Positions 31,134 through 41,942 of a DNA stretch of 64,000 bases are shown one piece after another; positions within the stretch are counted from its first letter, which is position 1; each line of letters starts with the position of its first letter. Under the pieces are notes generated by a model. It was given only the letters and a program-made list of their open reading frames with translations, did no database searches and had not been told where the DNA came from. This stretch comes from Adiantum capillus-veneris (Eukaryota; Streptophyta; Polypodiopsida; Polypodiales; Pteridaceae): positions 85,107,525-85,171,524 of the forward strand of contig CM043958.1 of the NCBI GenBank assembly GCA_014529385.2, read 5' to 3'. The translations under genes were made by a program, and so were the position numbers.

Positions 31134-33671
31134 GTGCGTTTCTGTAATCGGTCAAGAATATCATCGATTCTTGGAATCGGAAATGTGTTCTTGATGGTGA
31201 TTTTATTGAGAGCTCTATAATCAATGCACATTCTCCAAGATCCGTTGTTCTTTAAAACCAACAATACCAGAGAGCAGTAGGGTGAAGTATTCGGCTGGAT
31301 AAGACCCTTTTCCAAGAGGTCTTTCACTTGGTTCATAATCTCTTCATTCTGGGCTCGGCTAACACGGTAAGGTGGCCGGTTCGGTGGTGTGCTTCTAGGT
31401 ATCAGATCAATGGTATGATCCTTAGGACGAGATGGTGGCAACTCGCCTGGCAGGCACTCGGAATAGCAATCGGCATGAGTGTGAAAAAAATCTTGGCGTT
31501 CTTTATCAAGTTCAGACATATTCGTTTTGTGTTCATCATTTAACTCTTTCAAGTAGATCGAGTAAACAAACAGACTGGATTTCATTAATTTGGAAACGAC
31601 TGAAGCTGATATAAAAGGGACAGACGTGCCCTTCAGTTTTACACCAAGTACAATTTTTCGGCCCTTTTCATTTGTCAAAGTGGCTTTCTTCGCCCGATAA
31701 TCGACCCTAGCGTTGTTCTTATGGTACCAAGGGACGTCACAACCTTCCAAGGGCATTATGTAAAAGTCCTCATGTCCCAAATACCCCTGACAATGCAACC
31801 GAAGTTTGCCAATGACAAGTGTAATGGCTATGTCCCGTTTGGGTGCCGCTAGAATTGCCTCTGCTGGTGGTCCCATTTGATCGGGTGTAATCTCGAGCTG
31901 TGCCGCCAATTTAGGTGAAACGAAGTTGGCCTTGGCTCCTCCATCAAAGAAAATCAGGGCTTCTTGATATTTCACTTTGTCCCAAGCTCGACAAAGTTCT
32001 GTACTTTCATAAATTGTGCTTGGGTCAGTACCCATGCAATCTGGAACCTGTCCTGCTTTCATCTTGGCTTTTCTGCCACGTTCCTCAGTTGCTCTCGAAC
32101 TCTCTGGCTTGTCTTCATGTTGATCTTGCTGTGCCTTTTTGAGGCACTTCGCGGAGACGTCCCATGTTCCCCGCATCCAAAACACTACCCTTCTTTGATG
32201 TAATCGGGCCTCTCTCGAAGAGTGAGCCGGGGTCGTGTATCCTTGTCTTTCTTTTCTTGGAAACTCTTTCCTTTCTACTTTCATTGTGAGAGGTCTTTTG
32301 GGTTCTCTGAGTCAAGATCTCATTAGTGGGGTAGCTCAAATTTCCCGAATGTACAGCAAAACCCCGTTTCACATGACCCGCCAATTCTTGAATAGAATTT
32401 AATTTTTGTTGCAAGCAGTAGTCTCGGATCTCTATAGGAAGTCCGCAGTAAAACTGCTCAATCAGTTCCTTAAACGAGACCTTAAATGAAGAGGTTGGTA
32501 GAAAAGAGTTCCAAAATTTCTCGCAATAAGCGTCCAAAGAATCTCCCTTGGTCATCCGAAGATAATTCCAAGCGGTTTGAACATCTTGTTTATACTCTTG
32601 AGTCAGCCAAGAAGAAATAAAGAGCCTTTTGAATTTCCACCATTTAACTGGAGCTTCTTTCCTCAGAAGAAGAGTGGACCATCATGTTTGAGCATTTCCC
32701 TTGAAGAAAGATTAGCCCTCCTAATCTTGGAGTGCTTTGAGTAATGCCCTCAAGAGAAAGCTATGTCAAACTGTTGAGTGAAGGCCAAAGCCCTCTGAGC
32801 ATCTCAGAACTTAGAAAAGGATTCAAACTTAATCGATTGTCTACCTTCTTTGAATTCTTTTACTTTCTTGCTTTTATCTTCGAGAAAGTCATATTGGTTG
32901 GCTTTGTAAAAATGCTTCTTCTTTGCATAAAACATGTGATCGTCGAAGTCTGAACTGTCTGAGGATGATTCCTCTGTAGAACTGTTAGAAACTTGGTGAA
33001 ATCTAGGCTTCTTTGCCTTTTTCTTGCCCTTTCCGAAGCTTTGCTTTTTACCTTTTCTGTCTTCCTCGCTTGAGTCAAAAGAGCTAGAAAAACTGTCAAA
33101 AGAAGAACTGGGTAGACCTTCAAATCGTACACGCTTCTTCTACTTTCTTGCCGATGCAAAAGAAGATTGACGACCCAAATAACGCGGGAAGTCAGTCCTC
33201 TTCTTGTGCTTTCTCTCTTGCTTTTTGGATTTGTTGTTTGCGTCCAAAAGCTGGCTGATTTGTGTCTGAACCACCTCTTGTAATCCTTGCTCTGTAAACA
33301 TCCTCGGAGAAGAAGGTTTCTTGATTGCCGGTTTGATGGGTGGTTCTGTGGCTTTCAGCCACTCGGTGTGCACTTCGGCGATGGATTGCTGAGACAAAAA
33401 TTTTGCAAATTTCGGATCCTTCGCAATTTTAATCATCTGCTTTATTGCCTCGTCAACCTGCTGTCAACGTTCCATCTCTTCAAGTTCGAATTGATTAGGC
33501 CGAGGTGGCCCGTACTCTTCCTCTGTTTGATCATGTAAATCTTCTTCATGATCTCCTCCCACATTAGCAGATGCAGAAGAAGTCGACTGATTCTTGTTGG
33601 AATCCATAAGTGTCGTGAGAAAAGAATCGGATTTCCCGGTAGAAGAGAAATCGGCCGTGCTCTGATACCAT
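31130..33671 (-). pseudogene. Chromovirus B: gag-protease-partial RT, truncated
   Basis: Minus strand. Gag pieces (33140-33436, 32860-33159, 32115-32555, e.g. DAYCEKFWNSFLPTSSFK and GLPIEIRDYCL) are followed by protease and RT in one frame (31130-32284): ALIFFDGGAKANFVSPKLA (active site DGG instead of DTG/DSG), the linker LDKERQDFFHTHADCYSE, and RT start RMCIDYRALNKITIKN and FPIPRIDDILDRLQ. It stops there, before the catalytic YxDD, and is joined to a LINE tail. The first CCHC knuckle is frame-shifted. RNase H and integrase are absent. Confidence 0.8.
33659..33670 (-). other. Primer-binding site of chromovirus B
   Basis: GCTCTGATACCA on the plus strand, i.e. TGGTATCAGAGC on the minus strand, adjacent to the LTR at 33672. 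Confidence 0.85.
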
Positions 33672-34168
33672 TATAACAAACTTGGACACCCCAAGTCAAG
33701 ATTCTAGCGCGACACAACAGAGATTCACTTCAAAAAGTTCACAAAGACGACATGGCCCGGCGTAGTTTCGTGCCCAGAGGTATTGGCCCCAAAGACTGGC
33801 ACCCCTTTCGGTATTTCTTTTCATATTAATTTGTGTTCAAAGTACAAGAGAGTCGGCAGACGCTCACTCTCAGACTCTGCGTCCAGATGCTCTGAGCAGT
33901 GAGGCATAGCCCACTTATTTATTGGTTCAATGGATGCCCAAAATCAGAGCCCCAAAATCTTTTAACTCAAAAGCTTTATGCCCCAAAAGCAATTCCTTAA
34001 AAATCTTTTATCCAAAAGCTGCTAAAAACAGCCAGCATAATTTGCGCAATTCCGTATGGATTGCCACGTGAGCAGCGTAATTTGCAGTGCAAAATCCGGG
34101 CTGCCACGTCAGCCTGTCGGCGGAATATCTGTTGTCTTGCAGGTTGCCACCTTCATCAGTTTGTCACA
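33672..34168 (-). repeat. Chromovirus B 5' LTR
   Basis: Minus-strand LTR of about 497 bp from TGTGACAAACTGATGAAGG (34168) to ...TTGTTATA (33672). It is homologous to the LTRs at 35394, 54837 and 63460 (start TGTCACAAA, shared AGCATCTGGACG and GGGGCCAATA blocks). Confidence 0.75.
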
Positions 34169-34697
34169 GCTCTGCTTTTAGCAACCCCATGTAATCTCTA
34201 TAAGTGGCCTCAGGGCCTCACTTCTAAGAGCATCTGGACGTAGAGTCTGAGAGTGAGCACCCGCGGGCTCTCTTTGTACTTTGCACATAGATTAATATAA
34301 AAAGAATATCGAAAGGGGCGCTAGTCTTTTGAGGCCAATACCTCTTGGCACGGAACTACGCGAGGCTGTGTCGTCTTTGTGAACTGCTTTGAAGCGAATC
34401 TCTGTTGTGTCGAGAATCTTGACTTGGGATGTCCAAGCTTGTTACAGAGTGGCCTTAGGGGCTCACTTCTTAGAGCATCTGGACGCAGAGTCTTAGAGTG
34501 AGCACCCGCGGGCTCTCTTTGTACTTTGCACACAGATTAATATAAAAAGAAATACCAAAAGAGGCGTCAGTCTTTGGGGCCAATACCTCTTGGCATGTAA
34601 CTACGTCGGGCCGTGTCGTCTTTGTGAATTGTTTTGAAGTGAATCTCTGTTGTGTCGCAGTAGAATCTTGACTTGGGGTGTCCAAGCTTGTTACAGA
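34169..34697 (+). repeat. Two tandem partial LTRs facing the LTR of B
   Basis: Plus-strand 3' parts of the same LTR family: copy 1, 34169-34448, and copy 2, 34449-34697, about 247 bp apart. Each contains GAGCATCTGGACG, GGGGCGCTAGTC or its variant, and ends GTTACAGAGT. Together with 33672-34168 they form an inverted repeat. Confidence 0.8.
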
Positions 34698-35393
34698 GTC
34701 GGCCACATGTTTCTTGGGGGGCCTTAGCGAAGGGCCCTGCCAGCACTTTTGGGGATTGGCTGCACTTCAGCTCATTGCCAAAGGAGTTAGTGAGAGACTG
34801 CGTGGCATGCGTGGTGCCTTGAGTATGTGCCAGGAGGTTTTAGAGGCCATTCTTGCAGACTAGCATGCACCTCTTGAGCCCATGGCCCCGCATTGGATGG
34901 GTGCATTCACTAGATTGGAGGTCTTGATTGCAGTCGAGCGTGCTCGGACAGTGGCATTTGTCTTTTCTTCGAGGTTCAGAGCGAGGGCAGATTGCATCGT
35001 GTCCTCTCGAAGTCTCCAGAGATCTCAGAGTGCTCCAACGGATCAGAGTGCTCCAACGGATCAGAGTGTTGGGCATTAGTGCGATATCGTGCGTGCTAGA
35101 CCCCGACCCAGCCAACTTAGAGACAGAGGGTGGATACTGTGGGCTTGGGAGAGCCGTCCCTAGCTCGTGTTCAGTGGGATCTTGGAGAGTGGTTTTGGCG
35201 AGACCCTTTCACTTCCAAAGACCACCCTAGGATTCCCTTTTTTCGGTACACAGCCCGCCTGGGTCGTCACATCCTGACCATCGATGTGAGATCTCTCCAG
35301 CAGCAGTGGACCACTGGCCAAGGGAGGGTGTCTCACTTGACTTTTGGACGTGTCTTTGGGATGGCCAACAGCTCAGGAGAGCCACGATGTTCC
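34698..35393 (+). pseudogene. LINE, 5' segment of a split copy
   Basis: Plus-strand frames (34678-34863, 34928-35230, 35130-35393) read into WTTGQGRVSHLTFGRVFGMA, the stretch just before the zf-RVT zinc finger in LINE ORF2. The zinc finger itself resumes at 55405 after the LTR-element nest. The RT catalytic part is not seen. It is interrupted by the LTR beginning at 35394. Confidence 0.5.
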
Positions 35394-35611
35394 TGTCACA
35401 AACCAGTGACGTGGCATATCCCTAGGGTTGCAGACTGTACACACACCCACCCCGGCGTTGGCTGAAATGCTGATGTGGCTGTGGTTGTAGATTTCCGAAA
35501 TTCACGCTGAATGCTGACATGGCATGACTGTACGGCACCCCGCGTTTTGCGGGCAGCTGTACGGAAGTTCCCTCTACGCAAAAGCTGGCCTGCTTTATTC
35601 TACACAATTAG

Positions 35612-35696
<85 letters not shown>

Positions 35697-35714
35697 ATTT
35701 GATTTGATTTGGTA

Positions 35715-36242
35715 TTAACGTCCGCGGGGGGCCAGAAATGACCCATGGGACCTCAAAGTGATACATAGTCTCCCCTCACGGGGGTGTATGGTGTGGTGTG
35801 TGTTATTCTCGTTTTGTGTTCCTATGAGTGTCTTTTGATGCTCAAGTATGCGGGTGAGGTATGTTCCGAGAGTTGTAGGGGAGGGGTCTGTCTTGGATAA
35901 TAGGTCCGCAAAGGTAGAACAACCGCTTAGAAGTGGTTGAAAATTAGCCCGGATGTGAGCGTATTCTGGGCATTCCAATGTCACATGTGCTTCATCTTCG
36001 GGAGCTTGCATTGTACATGATGTGCATATCCGTTTAGAAGCATCAATTTTCAGCCAGCCCTCTGTTTCTATTTTGAGCATATGTGACCTTGTGCGCATCC
36101 AAAAAATGGCTCTTCGTGCCATGTGGGGCATGGGTGTTCGTATGTGGGCCTGGGCTTCCATTGGGTTTGTGCTATAGCCTTCCCAATACTTTGTGTTCAC
36201 ATGCTTGCAATAGTATTCAAATGGTGTTGCGTTGTCTTTCAC
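35715..36242 (-). pseudogene. LINE ORF2 C-terminus with Cys/His motif
   Basis: It continues the LINE after a frame change. RRAIFWMRTRSHMLKIE and WLKIDASKRICTSCTMQAPE lead into a CX2C...H..C pattern (CTSC, DEAHVTLEC), the terminal zinc-binding motif of this RT group. It ends just before the AAATC-repeat tail. Confidence 0.75.
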
Positions 36243-37873
36243 TTGGTGTGGAGGCTATTTAGTAATGCAATGTCAAAATTCAGCATGTGTTCTCCCTCCT
36301 TTCCCTCCTCAATAAGCATGTCCACATATGCCTCTACATTCCATTTAGCGAACCATTTCTTAATGTCCTGTATGAGGCTCGATGACAGAAATTTGCTTTT
36401 TTTTGTCTTTTGTGGTGCACATCCCGTTTCCCATGCAATGCGGGGGATTCGAGTAGTAGGCATCGCTCATGATATACGTGTACATTTTTTGCAATGCTTT
36501 CATTTCTAGTGGTCTCTTGCCTGTCTCCAAGAGTAGCACGGAGTATGGTGTCGTCTTTTTGACCCCCATGTGTCTACATAGAAACTTTTTCTGAATTTTT
36601 TCAATTTCATTCCATGTGTGGGCTGAAATGCTTGCTCCCCAGATTTCCACTCCGTAGAGGATGGCTTGCACCACGCATGTCTCAAAAATGGTCGCTTTTA
36701 TCTCCCATCTTTTTATGCTCCTTTGTGTGCACATGTTTTTAAATTGATAGTACTTGGCATGGCCGATGTCAATTCTATTATGTGCGCATTGTCCCCAAGC
36801 ATAGTTGCACGGGATGTCAATCCCCAAGTACTTGAAACTGTCGACTTTCTCAATTTGTTTCCCTTGATACATGAGGGGGGCGTGGATATCCATCTTACGA
36901 GTCTTTACAATCATGAACTTTGTTTTGTCTACATTGATTGATAGACCCACATTTTCAGAAAAAGCATGTAACGCATCGACCAATTTCTGTAGAGCTGTAA
37001 TGTCATGGGCGAAAAGAGCCACATCGTCTGCATAGATGAGCATGAGAAGTGTAAGCATCCCGATGGCTGGTTCATCCCCTTCTAGTTGAGGGAGGAAGCT
37101 TTCTATTTGATCAATGCACAATCCAAAAAGAGTAGGGGAGAGAGGGCATCCTTGTTTGACCCCCATGTTGCTCGAGAAAGCTTTGGACAGCCCTTTGTGC
37201 GTTTTTAGTTGACATATGACTCTATCATAGAGATGTGCTACCGCACTCCTGAGATGCATCGGTACTTTTATGCATTCCATCCTTTTCCATATACCCAGAC
37301 CGTGTCAAAGGCTTTGGTGAAATCTACAAAGCAACAGTATAATGTTTTTCCCTTTAGTCGACTCTCTTCCATTAATACCCTGAGTGAAACTAGGTGATCA
37401 ATGGTGCTATGTTTTGGTCGGAAACCTGCTTGTTCTTTTGCTCGTTTTCCATTTGTCTCCGCCCATGTGCTTATGCTTTGTTCTAAGATGCTTCCCAAAA
37501 GCTTTGCCATGCAAGATCCTACCATAATGGTACGGTAGTTGGTAGGCTGATTTACATCCCCTTTTTTGTAAAGTGCTTTGATCCAGTTCTTTTGCCAATC
37601 CTCGGGTAGCCCTTGAACAATGGCTTGGTTTAGCATTCTATGTATCCACTCTCTGGCTCTCATACCTGACCATTTAAGCATTTCTGAGTTCAAGTGTAGT
37701 ATATCCGGAGCTTTCCCATTTGTAAGTTTCTGTATGCCTTTTTTAACCGTTTCGAAATCAAAGTGGTCTTGGGCATGGAGATTGGTTTGCATGTGTGGCA
37801 TTTCTTCCGCATTATTATGCACATATAGTTGTTCCACATACATGTATATGTCATCTGGGCTTATGTCCCCCAT
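36239..37873 (-). pseudogene. LINE reverse transcriptase (ORF2 part)
   Basis: RT motifs in order: NGKAPDILHLNSEMLKW, ALYKKGDVNQPTNYR, EQAGFRPKHSTIDHL, motif A FVDFTKAFDTVW (ends about 37300), a frame change, then MGVKQGCPLSPTLF (motif B), LMLIYADDVALFAHD (catalytic YADD), SFKYLGID and TCVVQAILYGVEIWG. The YADD and motif A Asp residues are intact, so damage is limited to frameshifts near 37280 and 36400. This enzyme makes cDNA at the nicked target. The N-terminal endonuclease is absent because of 5' truncation. Confidence 0.85.
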
Positions 37874-37912
37874 AATATCATGTCTTCGTCCTTTTATTTT
37901 CAGCCATTCTTT

Positions 37913-37959
<47 letters not shown>

Positions 37960-38339
37960 TATTTGAATTGCTTTATTTTATCAAGCAAGGCTTGAGAGTC
38001 AAAGAAGCTTTATTTTGGAATGCTTTTGGAATTGGCAGCTTTTGGGGCTCTGCTTTTGGCATCCCTTGTAAACCTTTATAAGCGTGGCTTGGGCTCCCAC
38101 TCTGCAGAGCATCTGGACGTAGAGTTTGAGAGTGAGACCCCTCCCACTCCTTGTACTTTGAGTTGCAGAGTAATACAAAAAGAAATTCCGAAAGGGGTGC
38201 TAGTCTATGGGGCCAATATCTCTAGGCACGGAACTCCACCGGACCGTGTCGAATCAATTGTGAACTATGAATTGTTTTGAAGTGAATCTTTGCTGTGTCG
38301 CGGTAGAATCTTGACTTGGAGTGTCCAAGTTTGTTACAA

Positions 38340-38351
38340 TGGTATCAGAGC
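38340..38351 (+). other. Primer-binding site of chromovirus C
   Basis: TGGTATCAGAGC one base after the LTR end. Confidence 0.9.
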
Positions 38352-38402
38352 GTGGCCGATTTCTCTTCTACCGGGAAATCCGATCCTTTTCTCGCGACAA
38401 TT

Positions 38403-39900
38403 ATGGATTCAAATAGAGATCAATCGACTTCCTGTGCATCTGGGGGATGCGGGAAGAGATAACGAAGAAGATTCTCACGAGGAGTACGGCCCGCATTGGC
38501 CTACTCAGGCGGAGATCGACGAGATGGAGCGTCGACAATTGACGATGCAATAAAGATGATGATAAATTTTGCGAAGGACCCGAAAGTAAAATTTTTGACC
38601 CATACCTCCTTCAACGAGGTGCACTCACAGTGGCGGCAAACCACGGAGCCAACCCTCAAACCGGCATTCAAACAACCTCCTACTACGAGGATGTTTACAA
38701 AGCAAGAATTGGAAGAGGTGGTTGATACATGAATTACCCAGCTTTTTGACGCGAACAACAAAGCCAAAAAAAGCACGGCAAAAAGCAGAAGAAAGGAACC
38801 AACTTCCCGGATTATTTGGGTCGTCAATCTGCTTTTGCCTCGGCAAGAAAGTAGAAAAAGCATGTCAGATTTGAAGGAGTATCCCATTGTTCTTCTTCTT
38901 CTTCTTCTTCTGACAACTCTTCTAGCTCTTTTGACTCGAGCAAAGAAGACAGAAAAGAGAAAAAGCGAACCAAAAAGCAAAGCTTCGGCAAGGGCAAGAA
39001 AAAGGCAAAGAAGCCTAAGTTTCTCCCTGTTTCTGACAGTTCTACAAAGGACTCGTCTTCGGATAGTTCGGACTCCGATGATCACAGATTTTATGCAAAG
39101 AAGAAGAATTTCTATAAAGCCAACCAGTATGACTTTTTGGAGGATAAAAGCAAGAAAGTTCGAAGAAGGTGGACAGTCAATTAAATTTGACATGTTTTCT
39201 GGATTTTGAGATGCTTCGAGGGCTTTGGCCTTCATCCAACAATTTGATATAGCTTTCTCTGGAGGGCATTATTCAGAGTACTCCAAGATTCGGAGGGCTA
39301 CCTCTTACTTCAAGGGAAATGCTCGAACTTGGTGGTCCACTCTTCTATTGAACAAGAAAGCGCCAGTTAAATGGCTAAAATTTAAGAGGCTTTTTATTTC
39401 TTCTTGGTTGACTCGGGAGTACGAACGTGACATACGAACTGCTTGGAACCATCTTCGGATGAACAAGAAAGATACCTTGGATGCATATTGCGAGAGATTT
39501 TGGAGCTCTTTTCTACCCGCTTCTTCATTTAAGAAGATCTCGTTTGAAGAACAGATTGAGCGGTTTACCTTGGGACTTCCTACGGAGATCTGAGATCTTT
39601 GCTTAGAGCAAAAGTTAGATTCTATCTAAGAACTGATGAGTCATGCGAAACGGGGCTTTGCCATACACTCAGATAGTTTGACTTACCCCACAGATGAGAT
39701 CATGACGCAGAAAACAAAACAGACTCTAAAAATGAAAGTAGAAAGAAGAAGAGCCCCCAAGATCAGATAAGGATGCATGACCCCGGCTCACTCCACGGGA
39801 GAGAGCCAACTACATCCAAGAGGGGAAGTGTTTTGGATGAGGGGAACAAGGACACATCTCTGCGAAGTGCCCTAAAATGGCACCGAAAGAACAAGAGGAA
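38403..39900 (+). pseudogene. Chromovirus C gag, frame-shifted
   Basis: Starts MDSNRDQS at 38403. Later blocks are AKDPKVKFLTHTSFNEVHSQW (38560-38640), a Lys/Ser-rich spacer with a poly-Ser-coding TTC run, IQQFDIAFSGGHYSEYSKIR, GNARTWWSTLLLNKKAPVKW and DAYCERFWSSFLPASSFKK (39225-39593). In the zinc knuckle, KCFG-stop-GEQGHISAKC, the second Cys is TGA (39838-39840). It closely parallels gag of B and D. Confidence 0.75.
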
Positions 39901-40039
39901 GAAAGGCCAGAGAGTTCGAAAGTAGCTGAGGAGCGTGGCAGAAAAGACATATGAAAGCAGAACTGGTACCGCATTGCGTGGGGCCCGAACTAAATCAGAT
40001 GAATGAAAGTATAAAACTTTGCCGCAGTTAAGGCAAAGT

Positions 40040-40203
40040 GAAAGATCAGGAAGCCCTCATTTTCTTTGATGGAGGAGTCAAGACCCACTTCTTTGAATAG
40101 GCAGCTCGATTTGGGATTACGCCCGACAGGCTGAGGCCACAAGCGGAGGTAGTCTAGGGGCACCCGGACGGGATGTTGCCATTACACCGATCATTGGCAA
40201 ACT
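40040..40203 (+). pseudogene. Chromovirus C protease remnant
   Basis: ALIFFDGGVKTHFFE followed by a TAG, then ITPIIGKLCLQCHG, the same protease block as in B and D with the DGG active site. It breaks at about 40203, where sequence from the far end of pol begins. Confidence 0.65.
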
Positions 40204-40650
40204 TTGTTTGCAATGTCATGGGTGTTACGTTTTGAGAAGGCACGCGTGAGAAAGAGAAAGGAGCGGCTTTTTCCACAGCTTAGCATGAGATACTATGGAC
40301 CTTTCCAGATTTCCGAAAAGATAAATGATGTCTCCTTGCGACTGAAGCTGCCCGATACTTGGAGGATTTACAATGCTTTTCATATGAGTCTCTTGAAGCC
40401 TTTTAAAGGCGATGTGCCCGATGATGGGGAGCCTGATGCGCAACCCAAAGTGGAGGAAAACGAGGAGATACTCATTCCAAGACAGATTTTGGCACATAAA
40501 GAAAGAAAGGTAAAAGGTAAAATGATAAGGCGGTTCGTGGTTAAAATCAAGAACTATCCTGCATTGGATGCAAAGTGGATGGAGCAAGAGGACTTGGCAG
40601 ATACTCCTCAGATTGTGAACCTTTACCTTAAAGCATTTGGTTTAGCATAG
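40204..40650 (+). pseudogene. Chromovirus C integrase tail with chromodomain
   Basis: LSMRYYGPFQISEKINDVSL (GPY/F module), IYNAFHMSLLKPFKGD, then EEILIPRQILAHKERKVKGK and FVVKIKNYPALDAKWMEQED, the chromodomain that defines Ty3 chromoviruses and steers integration to chromatin. It is joined directly to the protease remnant, so RT, RNase H and most of the integrase have been deleted. The reading frame of this tail is open to TAG at 40648. Confidence 0.8.
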
Positions 40651-41228
40651 TCTATTCCAAAATTAAACCCCGAACTTAGCTGGGCAAAATTTGGTGTAGT
40701 AGGTATGCACAAGAGGGGAGTCACTACACTCCTTTGTCAACAAATTGCCCCGATTTTGATACTAAAGTCAATGATGTCTCTTTTGAGTTTCAGGGATACT
40801 GTGAACTAACAGTATTCTTCTGTATCACTTCATGAAATGGAATTTCCGATAATATGATATTGATTTGTTCTTGACTTGTCTAAGTGTAGGAACCGATAGA
40901 CGAAATGACTGCAGCATTTCGGTCTGAAAGATCTCGATAGACATGGTTGCAATAAGGATTAGTTAATCGGGCATCTATGAGGTCTTGAGTGGATCTAGAT
41001 GCGATTGCTAAATACGTTGCCGATTAATCATGGTCTGAGATCCGAATGAATTTTTGAATGTGATTTGTCAAGTGATGTCCTGTGATGCGATTGTCGATTG
41101 ATACATGTGCTAGATGTGTGTTCCTAGTGCGTTGGTACTAACAGTCAGTGTCTGCTAAGACAGTTTATGGCCTCTGTCTGTTTTGCAGGTGTAATCGAGG
41201 GAGATTACAATGCTTTCAAGAGGGGGTA
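40651..41228. other. Chromovirus C 3' untranslated region with polypurine tract
   Basis: Non-coding sequence ending in AAGAGGGGGTA (41218-41228), the plus-strand priming tract, immediately before the LTR start TGTCACA. Confidence 0.6.
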
Positions 41229-41265
41229 TGTCACATATCAGTGACATGGCATATCCCTAGGGTTG
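41229..41265 (+). repeat. Stub of the chromovirus C 3' LTR
   Basis: TGTCACATATCAGTGACATG and the following bases to CCCTAGGGTTG match the first 37 bases of the C 5' LTR at 35394. They then switch abruptly to element E at 41266. Confidence 0.75.
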
Positions 41266-41847
41266 TGTAGCAGGCTACATTGTCACTTTCACAGGACACA
41301 CAGTTAGTACAGTTGGTTTGGGCTGGTTCACACTGGACGGACTCTCTGGGTTGGGCATTGACACGTGGTAGGGATGCAGACGGCGGTCTAGTGGACATCG
41401 TGGCCAGGTCACCACCACTCAGTTTGGGGATAGACTTAGATGGTTGACATTTATGAGCCGTTGGTGGCTCTTTATGGTTGTACATATGAGGAGTAGCTGT
41501 TGGGTCATGATGATTATCTTCTTCATATATGGTCCAACGTCGTCTACTAGAGTAGCGAGTCTATACACAGCACGTGTGCACTATCCTTGCACATCTTAGC
41601 CTCGACACCCCATTGTACCCGTGAGTCCTGGGCTGGAGCTGAGTGTGCTGCCACGCCAGAGTCTGTATCGGTTCTTTGAGATAGTCGAGTTATATGTTTT
41701 GGTCTGCTGTTGTGTCTCTGGGTGATCGGTTGTTATCTATTGTTCCTTTGTTTTCAGTCTGTTTTGAGTGAGATTGTCGAGCACATTGCACTGAGGAGCA
41801 CCCACTGTAGAGAGTACGACACATTATCCGCGCTACAGGTGCTCTCA
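41266..41847 (+). repeat. Element E 5' LTR (about 582 bp)
   Basis: Starts TGTAGCAGGCTACATTGTCA and ends ...CTCTCA before a primer-site-like sequence. Its first 190 bp are homologous to 56752-56930. The boundaries are inferred from the break in LTR C and from the primer site. Confidence 0.6.
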
Positions 41848-41849
41848 TT

Positions 41850-41869
41850 TTTGGCACGCCCGATGGGAC
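41850..41869 (+). other. Candidate primer-binding site of element E
   Basis: TTTGGCACGCCCGATGGGAC resembles the TGGCGCGCCxGGTGGGAC-type site of Tat-lineage Ty3 elements. The tRNA is not identified. Confidence 0.5.
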
Positions 41870-41942
41870 CTCAACTGAAGTCTCACACTCTGTTGAGTTA
41901 CAAATCGAGAAGTTAGCTGGGCTTTACCTAGCTTCGTCGACT

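Larger units (their letters stand above)
35693..37915 (-). mobile_element. LINE inserted in the GA tract of LTR C
   Basis: About 2.2 kb, minus strand, 5'-truncated. At its 3' end (35693-35712) it has a tail of repeated AAATC units in place of poly(A). It is flanked on both sides by (GA)n, consistent with target-primed insertion into the GA tract and duplication of GA sequence. Confidence 0.8.
35394..38338 (+). repeat. Chromovirus C 5' LTR, split by a LINE
   Basis: The first part, 35394-35692 (starts TGTCACAAACCAGTGACG), runs into a (GA)n tract. After the LINE (35693-37915) the LTR resumes with (GA)n at 37916-37956 and continues to ...TTTGTTACA (38338). The intact D LTR (54837-55404) has the two halves adjacent, with a GAGAGA tract at the corresponding place. 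Confidence 0.8.

Noticed and set aside
33672-34697. A single complete two-LTR element
   Set aside because: The LTRs face each other and the plus-strand ones are partial, so they cannot bound one element.
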